From positions 89,679,627 through 89,743,626 of the forward strand of contig CM041780.1 of the NCBI GenBank assembly GCA_023374045.1: a stretch of DNA of 64,000 nt, in the 5' to 3' direction. Shown piece after piece: positions 33,791-46,054 of this stretch. The notes below the pieces were generated by a model. That model was given only the letters and a program-made list of their open reading frames with translations, searched no databases and had not been told where the DNA came from. Source of the DNA: Limonium bicolor (lineage: Eukaryota; Streptophyta; Magnoliopsida; Caryophyllales; Plumbaginaceae). The translations under genes were made by a program, and so were the position numbers. Each line of letters starts with the position of its first letter. Position 1 is the stretch's first letter.

Positions 33791-36037
33791 ATGTTTATGA
33801 AAATCTGATTAGAAATTGTTTCATTTAAGTGTTTTGACTGAGTAGTTGTCTGCCAACTTTCCTAGTAGTTTTTTTTCTTTTAACTTCCCAGATAGTTTTT
33901 TTAGTCCTCTAATATTGCAATCCTTAATGTTATCTTTTTCATTCATGAATAAAAACAGAGTTTTATATTTGTGCAAATCATTATTCATAAAAATAACATA
34001 AAAAAGCGACAAGCTTTCGTACACAAAAATGCCTTTCTAGAAAAAGGTTAGTGATATAATCATCTTCTGACAATGGAACACAACAACTTGTCCCTTGTTT
34101 CTAAAAGGGTGAACATGCCTTGCAAACACCTTAATTCATCCCAAAACCTCCAAACAATCCACTTGGAGTTTGAAACGCACACTTATCAAATTGTTGCCAT
34201 AATCCTTAAAGCAATACTAGGGGTAATCTGAGTTTAAGTTTATTAATTTTAAGCTCTCTAATAAATGTGTGAGCAAATCTCTAAGTGAGAAATTCATGAG
34301 AGCGTCTTGAGAGGAAAAACCACGAGCAAACGAGTGTGTCATTTTCACACGACTCCGGTGAGGGCACACTCAAAGGTGAGGTAAACGGCGTAACTTCGAC
34401 TGAGTGAGATAATTTGTACATTTGCTCTTAGACCTGCGAAAAGTAACAAAGAACATATACACAACTATGAAGAATGACGAAGCACCTAGGTACAACATAA
34501 TATAGCCAAAAATCTTGTGAAGCCCTGACGTTAAACCCTAGGCACCGCTGCAAAGCTTTTCAAATATCCTCTTTTTGAAACATTAAGCTCCACAAATGAG
34601 CCAGCCGTGATGAATATTCGACCCGGTGACCAAAGAAAGTGAGGAGCCCGACTCTCAGTTAATGTTGACACCAGTCCAGAAGAGCGATGCTGCTACAAGT
34701 ATGTCAAAATGATCTACAAACGGTCCCAAAGCAGCTCAGGATCAAAGAGCTCACATCAAAACAACTCTACATGCTCAAAGCTAGATACCCACGAACCTCA
34801 AAGATAAAATGAAAACACAATAATGCCAAAGAAGAATGGAAAGGCTAATCTTAAAAGCCTCAAAAATCTAAATGTTGACAAGAGAATGATGTAAAGGATG
34901 ACTCCAAAGGTTTAGAAGTCCAAAGCTCAAAAACAAAGTCAACACCAACCAACAAGACAACTTCAAGACAAGGAAGACAAATCTGAGAGAAAGTGCAAGT
35001 TACAGCTTTGGTCACCCTTAAGCTCCACAACCCTAAAATATCCCTCCATGGCACCGTTGTCTTTTATCACACCCCCATGGCCCCAGTATAAGCCTCAAAG
35101 ACTAACAACTCGATATTTGTGTATCTAATCAAGTGAAAGTAACATATCGAATGTGTAAATCCATCCACTATCAAATTCAATGGTCTAGAAGTTATGACTG
35201 TAAGCAAGAAATGAGTGAAAACACTAAACATATTGAGTGTAGGTAGGAAAGCAAAACATCAAAAATGTAAGCCTTGAACCTGTGAGGATAAGACCTGTTC
35301 ACACGTTTAATCAAGAAATTCTGGAGGCAATCGATTGTTCCAATCGATTGCCATGAACTCTAGCTCTGATCGTCCAAAGAAAATACTGGGGGCAACTATT
35401 GGAACAAAAATTGCCATGACAACGCCGTTAGGAACCTGAAGCTTAAGCCCGTCATAAGTCTTAAGCACCACAATCACACAAACACCACTGCACCTCAGGC
35501 TCGTCACGACACCCACAAACCCCAACTTCACAAAAACCCTCAGGCTCGTAATAAGTCCTAACCACAACAACCCAAAAATTTTAGGTTCGTAATAAGTCCA
35601 GACAATCATCACTTTACCTCATGACTGTCACAAGCCATGACCACTAGCACACAAAAAACTTCAAGCACCACTCACCTCCATCGGCAACATGTTAATCTTT
35701 CAAGAAACATTTCACAAGTTCAAAATCTTTAGTGAGGAAATATAATTTCACTTTCCTTTTCAATAGGCAAACCTTTTCTAAATAATTGTCATGTTTTCAC
35801 CTTTTGCAACAATTTTTTTTCCATAAACAGTTTGGACAGGCTCCGGTCCCTACAAGCACCCGGATTGCATATACAACTTCTGCATACATTTCATCATTTC
35901 CACGTTTGGTTTGCAATTAGTTTTCTTTGCAATCATTTGTAGGAGACCGTTAACAATGCATACTTCTTGGAGATTTTGAATCATTCCTTGTACGAGAATC
36001 TAATCCAATTTTTGTGTGAAAATTCAATTCTTTTTTT
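33791..36037 (+). other. Non-coding 3' region of the Tat-type element
   Basis: Follows the gag end directly. I find no RT, integrase or protease motif on either strand. It probably represents the long 3' untranslated part of Tat elements, joined to gag by loss of pol. Confidence 0.5.
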
Positions 36038-36215
36038 AGTGCGAGACCTAGAATCAGTGCGAGACCTAGCATCTTCATTCAGTGTGACACCCAACATCTT
36101 CATTCAGTGCGAGACACAGCATCTTCATTCAGTGTGAGACTCAAAATTAGTGTGAGACCCAGTATCTTTTTCAATGCGAGACCCAGTATATTTTTCAGTG
36201 TGGGATCAGTACAAG
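36038..36215 (+). repeat. Tandem repeat, about 30-bp unit
   Basis: Seven or so units of the type CAGTG(C/T)GAGAC(C/A)CAGCATCTTCATT, with decay towards the right. Confidence 0.8.
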
Positions 36216-36279
36216 ATCAGTCTCTGACCTTAGTGCGATACTAGTAGATGACCAGTGCGGGATTCAAGTTGGAGGGGCA

Positions 36280-36410
36280 GTGGCAATAAGTCCCCTATCT
36301 TTGTGTCAACTTTTTAGGAATAACAACTAGTAGGCAATGACAATAAGTCCCCTTGGTAGACTATAAGTTATCCCTACAACCCACTTTGTGGGCAGAGACA
36401 ATAAGTCCCC
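36280..36410 (+). repeat. Tandem repeat, about 58-bp unit
   Basis: GGCAATGACAATAAGTCCCC-like words at about 36284, 36335 and 36394 mark three degenerate units. Confidence 0.55.
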
Positions 36411-36429
36411 ATATTATACCAACCAGGGA

Positions 36430-36680
36430 TGTTAGGTTCCCGACGCCTTCAAGCTCGGTGTAGTTTATTTGTTTAATAGGTTCTCGACGCCTTCAAGCTC
36501 GGCGTAGTTTATTAGGTTTCGATGCCTTCAAGCTCGGGGTAGTTTATTAATTTATTAGGTTCCAAAAGCCTTCAAGCTCAGTGTAGTTTATTAGTTTATT
36601 AGGTTCCCGACGCCTTCAAGCTCGGCGTAGCTTATTAGTTTTAGGTTCCTGACACCTTAAAGCTTGGCGAAGTTTATTTG
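36430..36680 (+). repeat. Tandem repeat, 40-60-bp unit, six copies
   Basis: Units read GGTTCCCGACGCCTTCAAGC then TCGGCGTAGTTTATT. Spacer length between units varies. Confidence 0.85.
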
Positions 36681-36799
36681 ATTAAGTCTAAGGTGGCCAA
36701 CACTTTTGGACGGGTTTCGATCCCCATAAGCATCCGAACTGCATCACAATCGGGACAGGTCCATGCCCCTAGAAGTGCTTGGGAATCATCCATTCTTTT

Positions 36800-36975
36800 A
36801 TGTTTACGAAGTGAGCGCCATAGAATAGCTCGAAATCTTTAGGTAGTCAGCGCCTTAGAATAGCTCGACAAAATCAAAAATATTTCTAAGTAGTTGGCGC
36901 CTTCAAATAGCACAACAATTTCAGATTCTTCCTTTAGGTAGCCTGCGCCATAGAATAGTTTGGCATAGTTAGGAA
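36800..36975 (+). repeat. Tandem repeat, about 45-60-bp unit
   Basis: Four units share GCGCC(A/T)TAGAATAGCTCG and TAGGTAG(T/C)C words. Together with the three arrays before it, this forms the usual tandem-repeat zone close to the 3' LTR of Tat elements. Confidence 0.7.
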
Positions 36976-37082
36976 TTTTCTACAGAAACTCAAGAAAGAG
37001 AGTAGATGCTCCAAGGTCGGGCAAAATTTTGGGGTATCACTCAAGCATCAACTAGTCTTTTCATCTTCATTACAAAGTCTAG

Positions 37083-37098
37083 TTGACGGGAGGCAATA
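37083..37098 (+). other. Polypurine tract before the Tat 3' LTR
   Basis: A purine-rich GACGGGAGGCAATA stretch lies directly upstream of TGTTATACCC at 37099, the usual place of the plus-strand primer. Confidence 0.55.
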
Positions 37099-38050
37099 TG
37101 TTATACCCAAAATGTTGACTCTCGAGGATGGCTCTAATGCACAAATTTGAAGGCAAGGGCAAAATGGTCAAAATGCACTAAGTAAGGATTTTCCAAGGAC
37201 ATTCTCGGGACTTTCTATTTTCATATGAATTTTTCACCATCTCAAAACACTTTCAAACATCATAGTCATTTATGAATGACGTTTCATAATTTTGAGATGA
37301 TACTTATTTTGGAAATATGGATTTTAGTTTATATTATAAGTTAATTTTCTTAATAACTAACACATGAAATTTCCTTAAAGACAAAGAAAATGCCTTCAAA
37401 CATTAAAATAAAATTGTCACGTGTTTAAGATGACTACACACAATCATAAATCTGAAAATTTTTATTTGGAACCTTAATCCAAAATTTTAAAGAGAAATTC
37501 AAACATTCTTGCAATTATCTCTCTCCTTTGGAAAATATCCAAGTCAAGTCCAAATATCACGAAGTTTTAACACATGATATAGGTTTACTTTTAGAAAAAT
37601 ACCTTGTTGGAATTTTATAATTTTGAATTTCCAATAATAAGTTATGAATTATAAAAGGTGACAGATTGTAACATTTTTATCTAATCGGTTATTTATCAAA
37701 ATAACCTAATTCTAAATCTAAAAATTCATAAAAAATCTTCCTTTATCTATGGTTAAAATTTCATAATTTTCTCTACTTTTAGAATATTTAAAAAATCATA
37801 TTCTCTTAAAGCATATAAAGATTTTTTTATAAACAATTGTTTTATCAATTGGCCATGCTTTTCATATAAAAATAAGACCTTCCAAAATGAGCTAAAATTG
37901 AATGATAACCTTCCCAAGGTCATAAACTACCCTTTCCAATCCGCCTCCCACCTTTTCAAAACCTTACCAAACCGAAACTTTGCTGAAATCGTCCCAAAAT
38001 CACTAAAAGCATAATCTTTCTTCTCCTATCAGACTTCCAAACATCAAAAA
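37099..38050 (+). repeat. Tat-type 3' LTR, truncated
   Basis: Aligns with 27658-28600 (by eye about 85% identity with small indels). Similarity stops after the ACATCAAAA word at about 38048. About 1.1 kb of the LTR is missing. Confidence 0.75.
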
Positions 38051-39234
38051 GCTAGACATGAATGATATTAGTCGTTGTGAGGCTTAGAACTTGTCCGAAG
38101 GAATGAGGGAGGGGTTTGTGAATGAAAAGATATTATAGAAACGATGAAGGTTTGGGGTTTGAAATGAAAGGAGAAGGTGGATTGAATTCCCCCCCCCCCC
38201 CCCTCCCTCGAACTGGAAAATTAATTGATAGTAAGTGGCAAAGCTTGGAAGATGGGACAATGTATTTATGTCAAAAATTAGAGTTTATGAAGAAACACCA
38301 TTAGATGAGATGCTCTCATCTACACCCTAATAACGTCTCTAACTCCCGGGTTTTAAAACATTGAAAACCAAAAATAGAAATCGAGTGGAATGGAGTTAGA
38401 CGGTTCTATAATATAGGCTGGTATTAAGGGATCTTAGTCACCCTAATACCCTGCCTATATAACTCCATACTGCGGCAAGGGATAATAAATATTACAATCC
38501 CAATGCCTCACCATTGGATTATTTTTGGAAGAGAGACAAGGGATGTCTAACTTAGGAATGAAAAGGGTTTGAAAATGTTAGACTGCAACCTTGAAAAACT
38601 TAGGTTTTAACTGGAAAGTGTTTGTTTTGAAGTCTTGCAACTATTGTTTTAATGAGACTTGTTTTTGTAAAAGAATTAAGAATTGTTCAGAATTTTGTAA
38701 GGAATGGTTTTTTTTCAAAATACTAAGAAGAATTTCCAACAAAATGGAGATGAACTTTCTATAATTTTTTAGAAGAGTTTTCTATATATTGAGAAGAACT
38801 TTTTTACATTTTTGAATGTATTTTTGGCTTATTAAATGAACTCCGAATTTCAAAATGATTTTTGAATTGATTTTTAAGTTAGAAATGGTTTTGAATTTAT
38901 AATGATTTTTTACTTGATTTATAAACTTGAAATTATTTCTGAATTTGAAAATATTTGGAGTTTAGAATGGTTTAAGAACTTTAGAAATTATGAGATGATT
39001 TTCTTTTGAGTAGATCTTTGAAGGAATTTTGAAGGGCTTTGGGGCATTTTTTATAAGGATTTTAGGAATTTTCGTGAGGGTTTTTGTGGAAATTTTTGTT
39101 AAGATGTCTCTGGAATTTAGAAATGTTTTTTCAAAATAATTTCTTTAATTTTAAGCCAGAAATGGTTTCTTTTTTAATTTTGAAGGATTTTTGGAGCTTG
39201 AAATGCTATTTCGAAACTAAGTTTAAGAAAATTA
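38051..39234. other. Unrecognised DNA with a 15-C run
   Basis: Starts where the Tat 3' LTR is cut. It holds a homopolymer of 15 C at 38189-38203 and, from about 38600, T-rich degenerate sequence (TTTTGAA words). No gene is supported. Confidence 0.5.
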
Positions 39235-39905
39235 AATTATTTTTTGATTTTTTTTAAGTAAGTGACAATAAAAATGGGACTTGTGAGAGACATTCTCAAA
39301 TTTATAGATGGATGTGGGAAGAATTTTGGATGAATTATTGAATTGAAGAGACTTGAGGTTGAATAAAACTTCCTTTGTTTTTATTTTGAATTAGGTTTTT
39401 TAAGTTTTTGAATGTGAAATTAAGGATTGTTTGAGAAGTTTTACTGTAAAGGACCACCCCAACAAACAAATGTGAGACCTGTTAGGAGTAGAGTGGTACC
39501 TTATTCTAAAGCTTTCTATACGGGCTCATTGGCCCAAAATTAAACCAGGCAAACTTAAGGGGTTGTCTATGGTCAGCCGCCCTAGCCCGATTTGGCTAGA
39601 AATGGATAATCTGAAATGAAACAGAGAAAAAATTCCATGCATAATAATGCCAATCACTAGAGATTGACAATCAAAAACCCATGAAAGTCATTTCCAAACC
39701 AGACATTAAAGCGCACAGGATAAATCAATGCTAGCAGTTAATGAGATTTTCGAATCAACAACAGTAAGCAAAGTGGCAAATCAGTGTCGTAAACAATGTA
39801 ATTCCAAAACCATATGTCAACGTGCGAGGGACAAGCAGGAGTGATGGAAACAACATGATTTCCAAACCAAATAAACAAGCGCAAGGGACAAGCAATAGTG
39901 CTGCA
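39235..39905. repeat. Dispersed repeat A, copy 2
   Basis: Similar over its length to 12360-13200, with about two 57-bp units (near 39789 and 39846) instead of five. The homology ends near 39903. The family is not recognised. Confidence 0.65.
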
Positions 39906-40868
39906 AATGTTGGTCCCTTCATACTTCAAGACACGTCCCCGAGCGGTCACTGATGTGTCACGCAGGTGTCATGAGAATAAAACGGAATGTAAACTTAGGA
40001 GGTAGAATAATTGTAAGTTACTTTAAACCAGAAACCTCTTTCGATTGAGAATTACACCCTATCTCGGCATCAACTCAGTTTGTCCCTGGTTATCCTTACC
40101 CTGATGTGTGGGCGGCACATCGTTAGAGCCTTTGTGGCTCACGCAGGGATGAGTTGGATTTGGGTGGAGATAAGTGTGTTGGTATCCGCCCGATGCCCTC
40201 ACCCTCCGGTCGTCGGTGCTTGCTTTGGCTGTGTGGGTGAACCTCGTGGTTCCCCGAGCACTGGCATTACTTGTACTTGGGCTGCGCACTTGGGCAGGAG
40301 TTGCAAGTGGTGCGCAGATCCCCTTTGACCTTAACGCTTGAAGTTGAGGGAATTGGGATGGCCGGAGAACTTATCTGATAAGGGTGGTATAAGTCCACTC
40401 TCATCCTTGTGGTTATGAGTGGCGCATTCCGGCATGCTGGCAAAGCGCAGCATCGCCGGAGCACTGGGGTAAATTTCCTTAGGGCATGTCAAGCTATGTG
40501 CTTGTCGTTGTTAGTATGCGAATGCTTGTTTACCTTCACGCATGGGTTCAATGTTTCTGTGCGCATGTGTGTTTGCTTGGTGCCCGAATGTTTGCTTGAA
40601 TGTTTCTAAGTGTTTTCCGCTGCGTGTCTTCCTGAGTTTTTTTTTCAGGAAATTATACGTCACAATTTAGAAATTCCATCAATCCCCCTCCACGCCCACC
40701 TATGGACTCCACGGCGATTTAGGACTTACCACCGAAGCCCTTTCTACCCTGGTCGACACACGACCTGACAGTCTCCCAACAGTCCCCCGACTGTTCCCGA
40801 TTGTACTTAAGCTACCCCATAGCAAACTCAACACAATGAGTTGGTTGCACCACTTTGCTTCCATGATC
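39906..40868. other. GC-richer unrecognised DNA
   Basis: Clearly richer in G and C than its surroundings (especially 40080-40500), with the word GAGCACTGG twice. No frame over 85 codons and no family motif on either strand. It might be a remnant of a larger element. Confidence 0.4.
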
Positions 40869-40876
40869 ACTCAATT

Positions 40877-41578
40877 TTATATTTTTTTGATAATTAAGGC
40901 TCATAGCCAGTTATATTAAAATGAACCTGGATAACCAAGATGATGGGCAAAGATGGGCCTCGTTAAAACCCTTTCAAGCAAAACTCGGAGGGGAAAAAGA
41001 GTACCCGCCACATCAATATACAATCCTAGAGACCATCCAACAAGTAGAGATAGGATAGAACCAAACACCAACAAAACAGTGTCTCAAAGAAGAACATCAC
41101 CTACGTTGATGCCTACAAGTAATCTTTCAAGGAAGAAAGACCTATAAAAGAGCTACGTGGAAGAGGAAGATCCTTTCACCAAGTATTCGTCCACCTCCAC
41201 ACGCCAAGCTTTACCTGAATGGCCACACGGTCAACCTCGCAACCTTCCTCCCAAAATACCACATTACTCCACTGCAACCAAAGGTAATACACCTCATAAC
41301 AAAAAGTAGACTTCCAAACACGACGAGCCTTAGCAGCAAGTGGGACAGAGAACCAGTCCACATAAACATCAGCTATATTATCCCGAAAGGTAAACGGCAC
41401 ATTCCACCAACACAAAATAATCGCCCAAACCTTAGCAATCTTCGGACACTAGAACAGCACCTGCTCAATTTTCTTCATTACCCTTTTACACCAAGGGCAC
41501 AAGCTACCACCAAGTGGAATGATATCACGCTCAAATAGTATCTCTCTGGTCAACAACCGCCTAATGATAGCAAAACAT
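40877..41578 (-). mobile_element. 5'-truncated LINE fragment
   Basis: Reading leftward, 41578 to about 41150 encodes a decayed zf-RVT region of ORF2: RRLLTREILF, then C-P-W-C, then CPKIAKVWAII and the W/F-rich stretch to LGVWRW. Then come a 3' UTR and a short A run (seen as T on the plus strand near 40880). ACTCAATT occurs at 40869-40876 and 41579-41586 and may be the target duplication. One stop lies inside the coding part, before CPKIAK. Confidence 0.7.
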
Positions 41579-41586
41579 ACTCAATT

Positions 41587-42029
41587 ACAAGACCTTACTT
41601 AAACTCTCAACATAACTAGAACTATACAATGAAAAGCTCAGAATATAACTTGTGCTTTCTAGATAAAATATATGTTCATTTCAACCCCTTAACACACCCA
41701 CTTCAAAATGAAGCTGGTTCTCTCCTACAAAAGATGTTGATCTCCGCTCATTAGGGGACTCCAAAATTGATTTATAAGACTTCTGAAGTCCAACCTTCTG
41801 TTTCGCTTAGCCATTGTCGCACCAGTTTGTTGGGACCACAGACCAAGTATGCCGCTGAAGAAAAAAAGGAAAAGGCAAATAGCAACGGGTTGCATTTTTC
41901 TTAGCAATTCCCTTGTATTCTTCTTCTCTTGTCTCCTATGCATCTAATTTTTTGATCTCAAGAGATCAAATCCTTAGGTTGACGTTATTGTGCACTGCTG
42001 GCAGGGGTAGCAGACTTCCTACATGTGTT
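41587..42029. other. Intergenic DNA, nothing recognised
   Basis: A short stretch between the LINE fragment and the Athila LTR. A 72-codon minus-strand frame (41725-41943) has no recognisable motif. Confidence 0.45.
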
Positions 42030-42442
42030 TCATGTTGTTATAGTGAGTCTTAGTGCTAATCGATTAATTGTAGGATAAACTAATGTACAAAAAAATCAAA
42101 TAATAAGGTAATTAAAAGAATAAAACCTACAACTCTAAGTACGGGTAGCAAAAATCCCGGTCAAAGTAGCAAGGGAGCATATTAAGACCAAGAATGTTGA
42201 ACCCTAGGGACTTGTATAGAAAATTAGTCCTAGCCTTGGTAATTACTAATTCTTACTAAATTAAAAGGGGGAAAAGTGTGTAAGTATTTCTAAACTTAAC
42301 TAAACTAACTAAACTAATTATTCATAACGAACTAACCTTGATTAGGGTTAATTATCCATGCAAGAACTCATATGACCAATGATCAAGGGTGGCAAGTCTC
42401 GAAAAGGATTTTTTTTCTCGCAAAATGCATATGTCGGGTGTC

Positions 42443-42521
42443 ATGCCGGACCTCAAATACCCGGCATATTCAAGAACCTTGAACATGCCGGACATCTTCC
42501 ATCCGGCACTACGTCCGGCAT
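42443..42521 (-). repeat. Hairpin cluster 1 in the Athila LTR
   Basis: ATGCCGG at 42443-42449 pairs with CCGGCAT at 42461-42467, ATGCCGG at 42485-42491 pairs with CCGGCA near 42503, and CCGGCAT follows near 42515. Confidence 0.8.
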
Positions 42522-43210
42522 CTTCATTTCGTAAATACCATTTCCAGTTTCTAGTATGACAACAAGAACTCACCATTCTCATTCGCATCGTGCATAATTC
42601 ATGCCACAAATACAAACAGAATAATGGGGAAATAAGAGATTAATCCTAAACCTTAAGTCTTTGTTGCCCACTTTTCAAGACAACAAGATTTCAAGATTAC
42701 CAAAACTCTAACCTATCCTACTCTTGTTTTACAAACCTTAAGTAGGACTTAAAAATAAGAGAACAAGAAAAGATCCTTATTCTACTTGTATGGAGATTAG
42801 AACTCGGGTTAAGAAACTTGTAAATTCTATTAATGATCAATGAGTGTTTACAAGATAATCATCTAACCAAAGCACCCAAAGAGTCTACCAAACCAACCAG
42901 AACATTGAGAGAAGATACAAGAAGGAACGAGAGTACAAATTGATGAGAATTCCCTCGAACTCGATAATGTCTTCTTTCTTCCGGTTGGAATTGCAGCGCT
43001 TCCTTGACAGCAGTCCGTCGTGATTTTGAGTGTTTTGAGATGTAAAATGATGACAAAAGGTGTTCCCTTCAAGTGCCAACTCTCTGCCTTTTATAGACAC
43101 AAAGTTCTTCAGGTGACGGGTCCCATGCGAGGTATAAGTCATCCGGCATAAGAATTAAACACGTGCTTTCCAGTAACGGTCAAAACCGTCAGGGCGTGAA
43201 AAGTCACTTG

Positions 43211-43401
43211 TGCCGGACAGGAATACCCGACACCTTACCCGGCACTGTTAGTTAGTTAACTGTGAATAACCACTAACTCTTGGTGAATAGGCACGTCTTT
43301 TTGCTTATGCCGGCTACAAAGCACCCGGCACCATGCCTGGCAAGACTCTTTTCACTGCGCACAGATGCCGTGCAAGAGGAACCCGGCTCTTTATCCGGCA
43401 A
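43211..43401 (-). repeat. Hairpin cluster 2 in the Athila LTR
   Basis: TGCCGG and CCGGCA words alternate (TGCCGG 43211, CCGGCA about 43239, then GCCGG, CCCGGCA, TGCCTGGCA, TGCCG and CCGGCA to about 43401), giving several possible stems. It lies 175-370 bp into the LTR. Confidence 0.75.
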
Positions 43402-43577
43402 GGCCTGGGTTTTGATGCAGAACTTTTTCCCTTGCATGAAAACACTCAAAGCATAAGTCTGATCATATAAAATGGCTTTTTGAATAAATTAATGTAAATA
43501 CTACCTATTCTAATCTTATTTTAACTCATATTACTACAAATCTAGCTTATAGAATATGATAAGTCTATGGCTTATCA

Positions 43578-44620
43578 AGGCCCTACACTTACCTTTTGCT
43601 AGTCCTCGAGCAAAATTACATCAGGAAAGAGTAACTACTTGTGCAAAAAACAGATAAACTCTAGAATGGCAATGAGATATAATTCTTTCCTAACTACCTG
43701 ACTCCTATTCATAAGCATCACTTAATCTTTCTCATTCCATCAATAATATACTAGTGGGTATAAAGTAAAACATTCATTCCAAAAATGGATCAAAGACTCA
43801 TGGGCTATTTTGCATAAGGGATGTTGCATCTCTCCTTTTTTCGGTTTCCAACATTCAGCTCTATTTCTCAAGAGTTTCTGAATGTGGCCAAGACACTCAT
43901 CAATGGTTTTTAATGGTTCAGCCCTATTTCTCAAGGGTTTCTGAATCTAACCATGATTTTTTTATTAAAGAATGGGGAATTTAGGAGAAAAATAAAAGGA
44001 AAAACTCTAGGTTATTGCTTTTATTTTGAGGCAATCTTGCAACCTCATAATTCTTCATCTTTTTTATAGAGAGATTTTTTTCTACTTTTTTTAAGAAGGT
44101 TTTTCTTTCTTTTCCTTTTTCATACATCATGTCAATCTAAGATATTCACCCACAAGAATGGAACTATTTTGAAAAAGAAGGAAAAACTTATTACCCAAAA
44201 AGTAGATCAAGGACAAAAATAGAAGTAAGGTCATATACTTATGTTAACAAAAAGAATCACGAAGTGAGAAATGATATCTAAAGGTCATTAGAAAGCTTAC
44301 CTTTTGAGAGAGTAAATATTTAGCTTTCCCTAATGTCAACTTAAATCAAAGACATGCAAAGAGCTGAGTAGAAGGTTAATAAACTTAAAACTTATTATAT
44401 TGGATAACTAGACATGCCATATGTTTATAAATGTTTTGTTTTGTTTTTTTTAACAAACTAAATAAAATATATTTTTAAGGGGGTCTCCCTGCCCTACACT
44501 AGGCAGTAACACTGTTCCCAGTGTTCGAAAGATAAATAAAGAAATAAACACATACAGAATAAAGGAATAAGACTAAAGAAAGAAAAACTCCCCTGGAGTG
44601 GATATGCGTGAAATGGGGAG
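43578..44620 (-). other. Athila 3' untranslated region
   Basis: Between the integrase C-terminus and the LTR. AT-rich and without a frame of interest. A near-repeat GGTTCAG/CAGCTC...TTTCTCAAG(A/G)GTTTCTGAAT at about 43855-43880 and 43915-43945 is the only structure noted. Confidence 0.5.
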
Positions 44621-44623
44621 GCC

Positions 44624-46045
44624 CTACACTTGGCCGTTGGCCAGAGCGTGTTGGTGTGTAGAGTAATGACGCCATGCATGAGCAGTAGTCTTCATGTTTG
44701 TTGAGGGGGAAGTGGTTATGGAAGAAGGCATAATGAAGTCATCGAGGTAGACTGAATGTGTTGTGGCAGGTTCACTGCATAAATACTTCTTTAAGCGGGA
44801 ACCATTGACTTTAAAGCACTCACCTTTGGCATTTTCAACTTCGAAGGTGCCAGATGCGTTCATGGAAATGATGCTGAAAGGTCCAAACCAATGCGATTTT
44901 AAAGGAGAACTTTATCACCAATTTGAAAGTGACGCGGAAGGATGGCTTGATCATGCCACTTCTTAGTTCTCTCTTTGTATAGGCTAGCATTCTCGTAGGA
45001 ACTGTGGCGTAACTCCTCAAGTTCAGAGAGATGGAAGTTGCGCTTTATCCCAGCAGCCTTCATGTCAAAATTGAGAGATTTTAATGCACAGTAAGCTTTG
45101 TGTTCAAGCTCTACTGGTAGATGACATGCTTTTCCAAACACTAGACGGAAAGGAGTGGTCCCAATAGAAGTTTTGAAGGCAGTCCTATAGGCCCACAAAG
45201 CATCGTCGAGTTTTGTGACCAATCTCGCCTGGATGAACTGACTGTTTTCTGTAGAATCCATTTTAACTCTCGGTTGGAGACCTCAGCCTGTCCATTGCTT
45301 TGGGGATGATAGGGGAGTGCTACTTTGTGATAAACTCCATACTTATGTAGTAGGGCATCAAATTGGTGATTGCAGAAAGGGGAACCACCATCAGAAATGA
45401 TTGCCCGGGGCACCCCGAATCTGGTGAAGATGTTTTTCTTCAGAAACTTCAGGACTGTTTTGGCATCTGCAGAAGAACAGGAGACTGCTTCTTCCACTTT
45501 GAAACATAGTCCACAACAACTAATATGTACTGATGTCCTTGTGATGGAGGGAATGGACCCAAGAAATCGATGCCCCAAACATCAAACTACTCTACTTCAA
45601 GGATGTTGTTCAAAGGCATCTCGTGGCGTCTGGAGATATTTCCCATCCTTTGGCAACTGTCACACTGTGAGACAAATCTGTGAGCGTTTTTATGTAGTGT
45701 AGGCCAAAACAGTCCTGACTCTAAAACTTTAGCAGCCGTCCGTGTGGAACCATGATGTCCTCTAGCCTCTTTAGAGTGACAGATGTAGAGAACTAAGGTT
45801 GCCTCATTTTCAGGGATACACCTCCGGATGACCCCATCAGCACATACCTTGAAAAGGTAAGGGTCATCCCAGAAGAAGTGCTTGATCTGGGAAAGGAATC
45901 TCTTCTTTTGCTGAAAAGATAGTCCATGAGAAACTACTCCAGAGGCTAGGTAGTTGGCGATGTCAGCATACCATGGTTCTTCATTGCTTACTGTCAACGC
46001 AGAGAATAACTCAACCCAATTGGCAAAAGTTCTCTTTTCAACCAT
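44624..46045 (-). pseudogene. Athila integrase, disrupted
   Basis: The H2C2 zinc-binding part is at 46045-45587 (HHGSTRTAAKVL, FVSQCDSCQRMG). The core domain follows to about 45140 with the catalytic order D (WGIDFLG region), D (IISDGGSPF) and E (QAEVSNREL). The C-terminal part (44624-45261) has [16 protein letters not shown] and NRARLYKERTK-like words. At least three frame changes break it, near 45583, 45200 and 44880. It would have joined the cDNA to chromosomal DNA. Confidence 0.8.
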
Positions 46046-46054
46046 GTCTTCTAT

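Larger units (their letters stand above)
27658..38050 (+). mobile_element. Gag-only Tat-type Ty3/gypsy element (TR-GAG/LARD-like), degraded
   Basis: The LTR starts TGTTATACCCAAAA at 27658 and again at 37099. A Tat-type primer-binding site follows the 5' LTR at 29692, a decayed gag lies at about 31340-33790, and a polypurine-like tract precedes the 3' LTR. No protease, RT, RNase H or integrase is found in the 3.3 kb between the end of gag and the 3' LTR. That region instead holds short tandem arrays. The 3' LTR is cut at about 38050. The layout matches non-autonomous elements that keep only gag. Confidence 0.7.
42030..43577 (-). repeat. Athila 3' LTR
   Basis: In the element's sense it starts TGATAAGCCATAG at 43577, right after a purine-rich AAAAGGTAAGTGTAGGG tract. 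The far end is placed near 42030 (…ACAACA) by the TG...CA rule only, since no partner LTR is in the window. It contains GC-rich TGCCGG/CCGGCA hairpins at 42443-42521 and 43211-43401. Confidence 0.6.

Noticed and set aside
40080..40500. GC-rich segment as an rRNA or tRNA fragment
   Set aside because: No recognisable rRNA core or tRNA cloverleaf (A and B box words) was found by eye.
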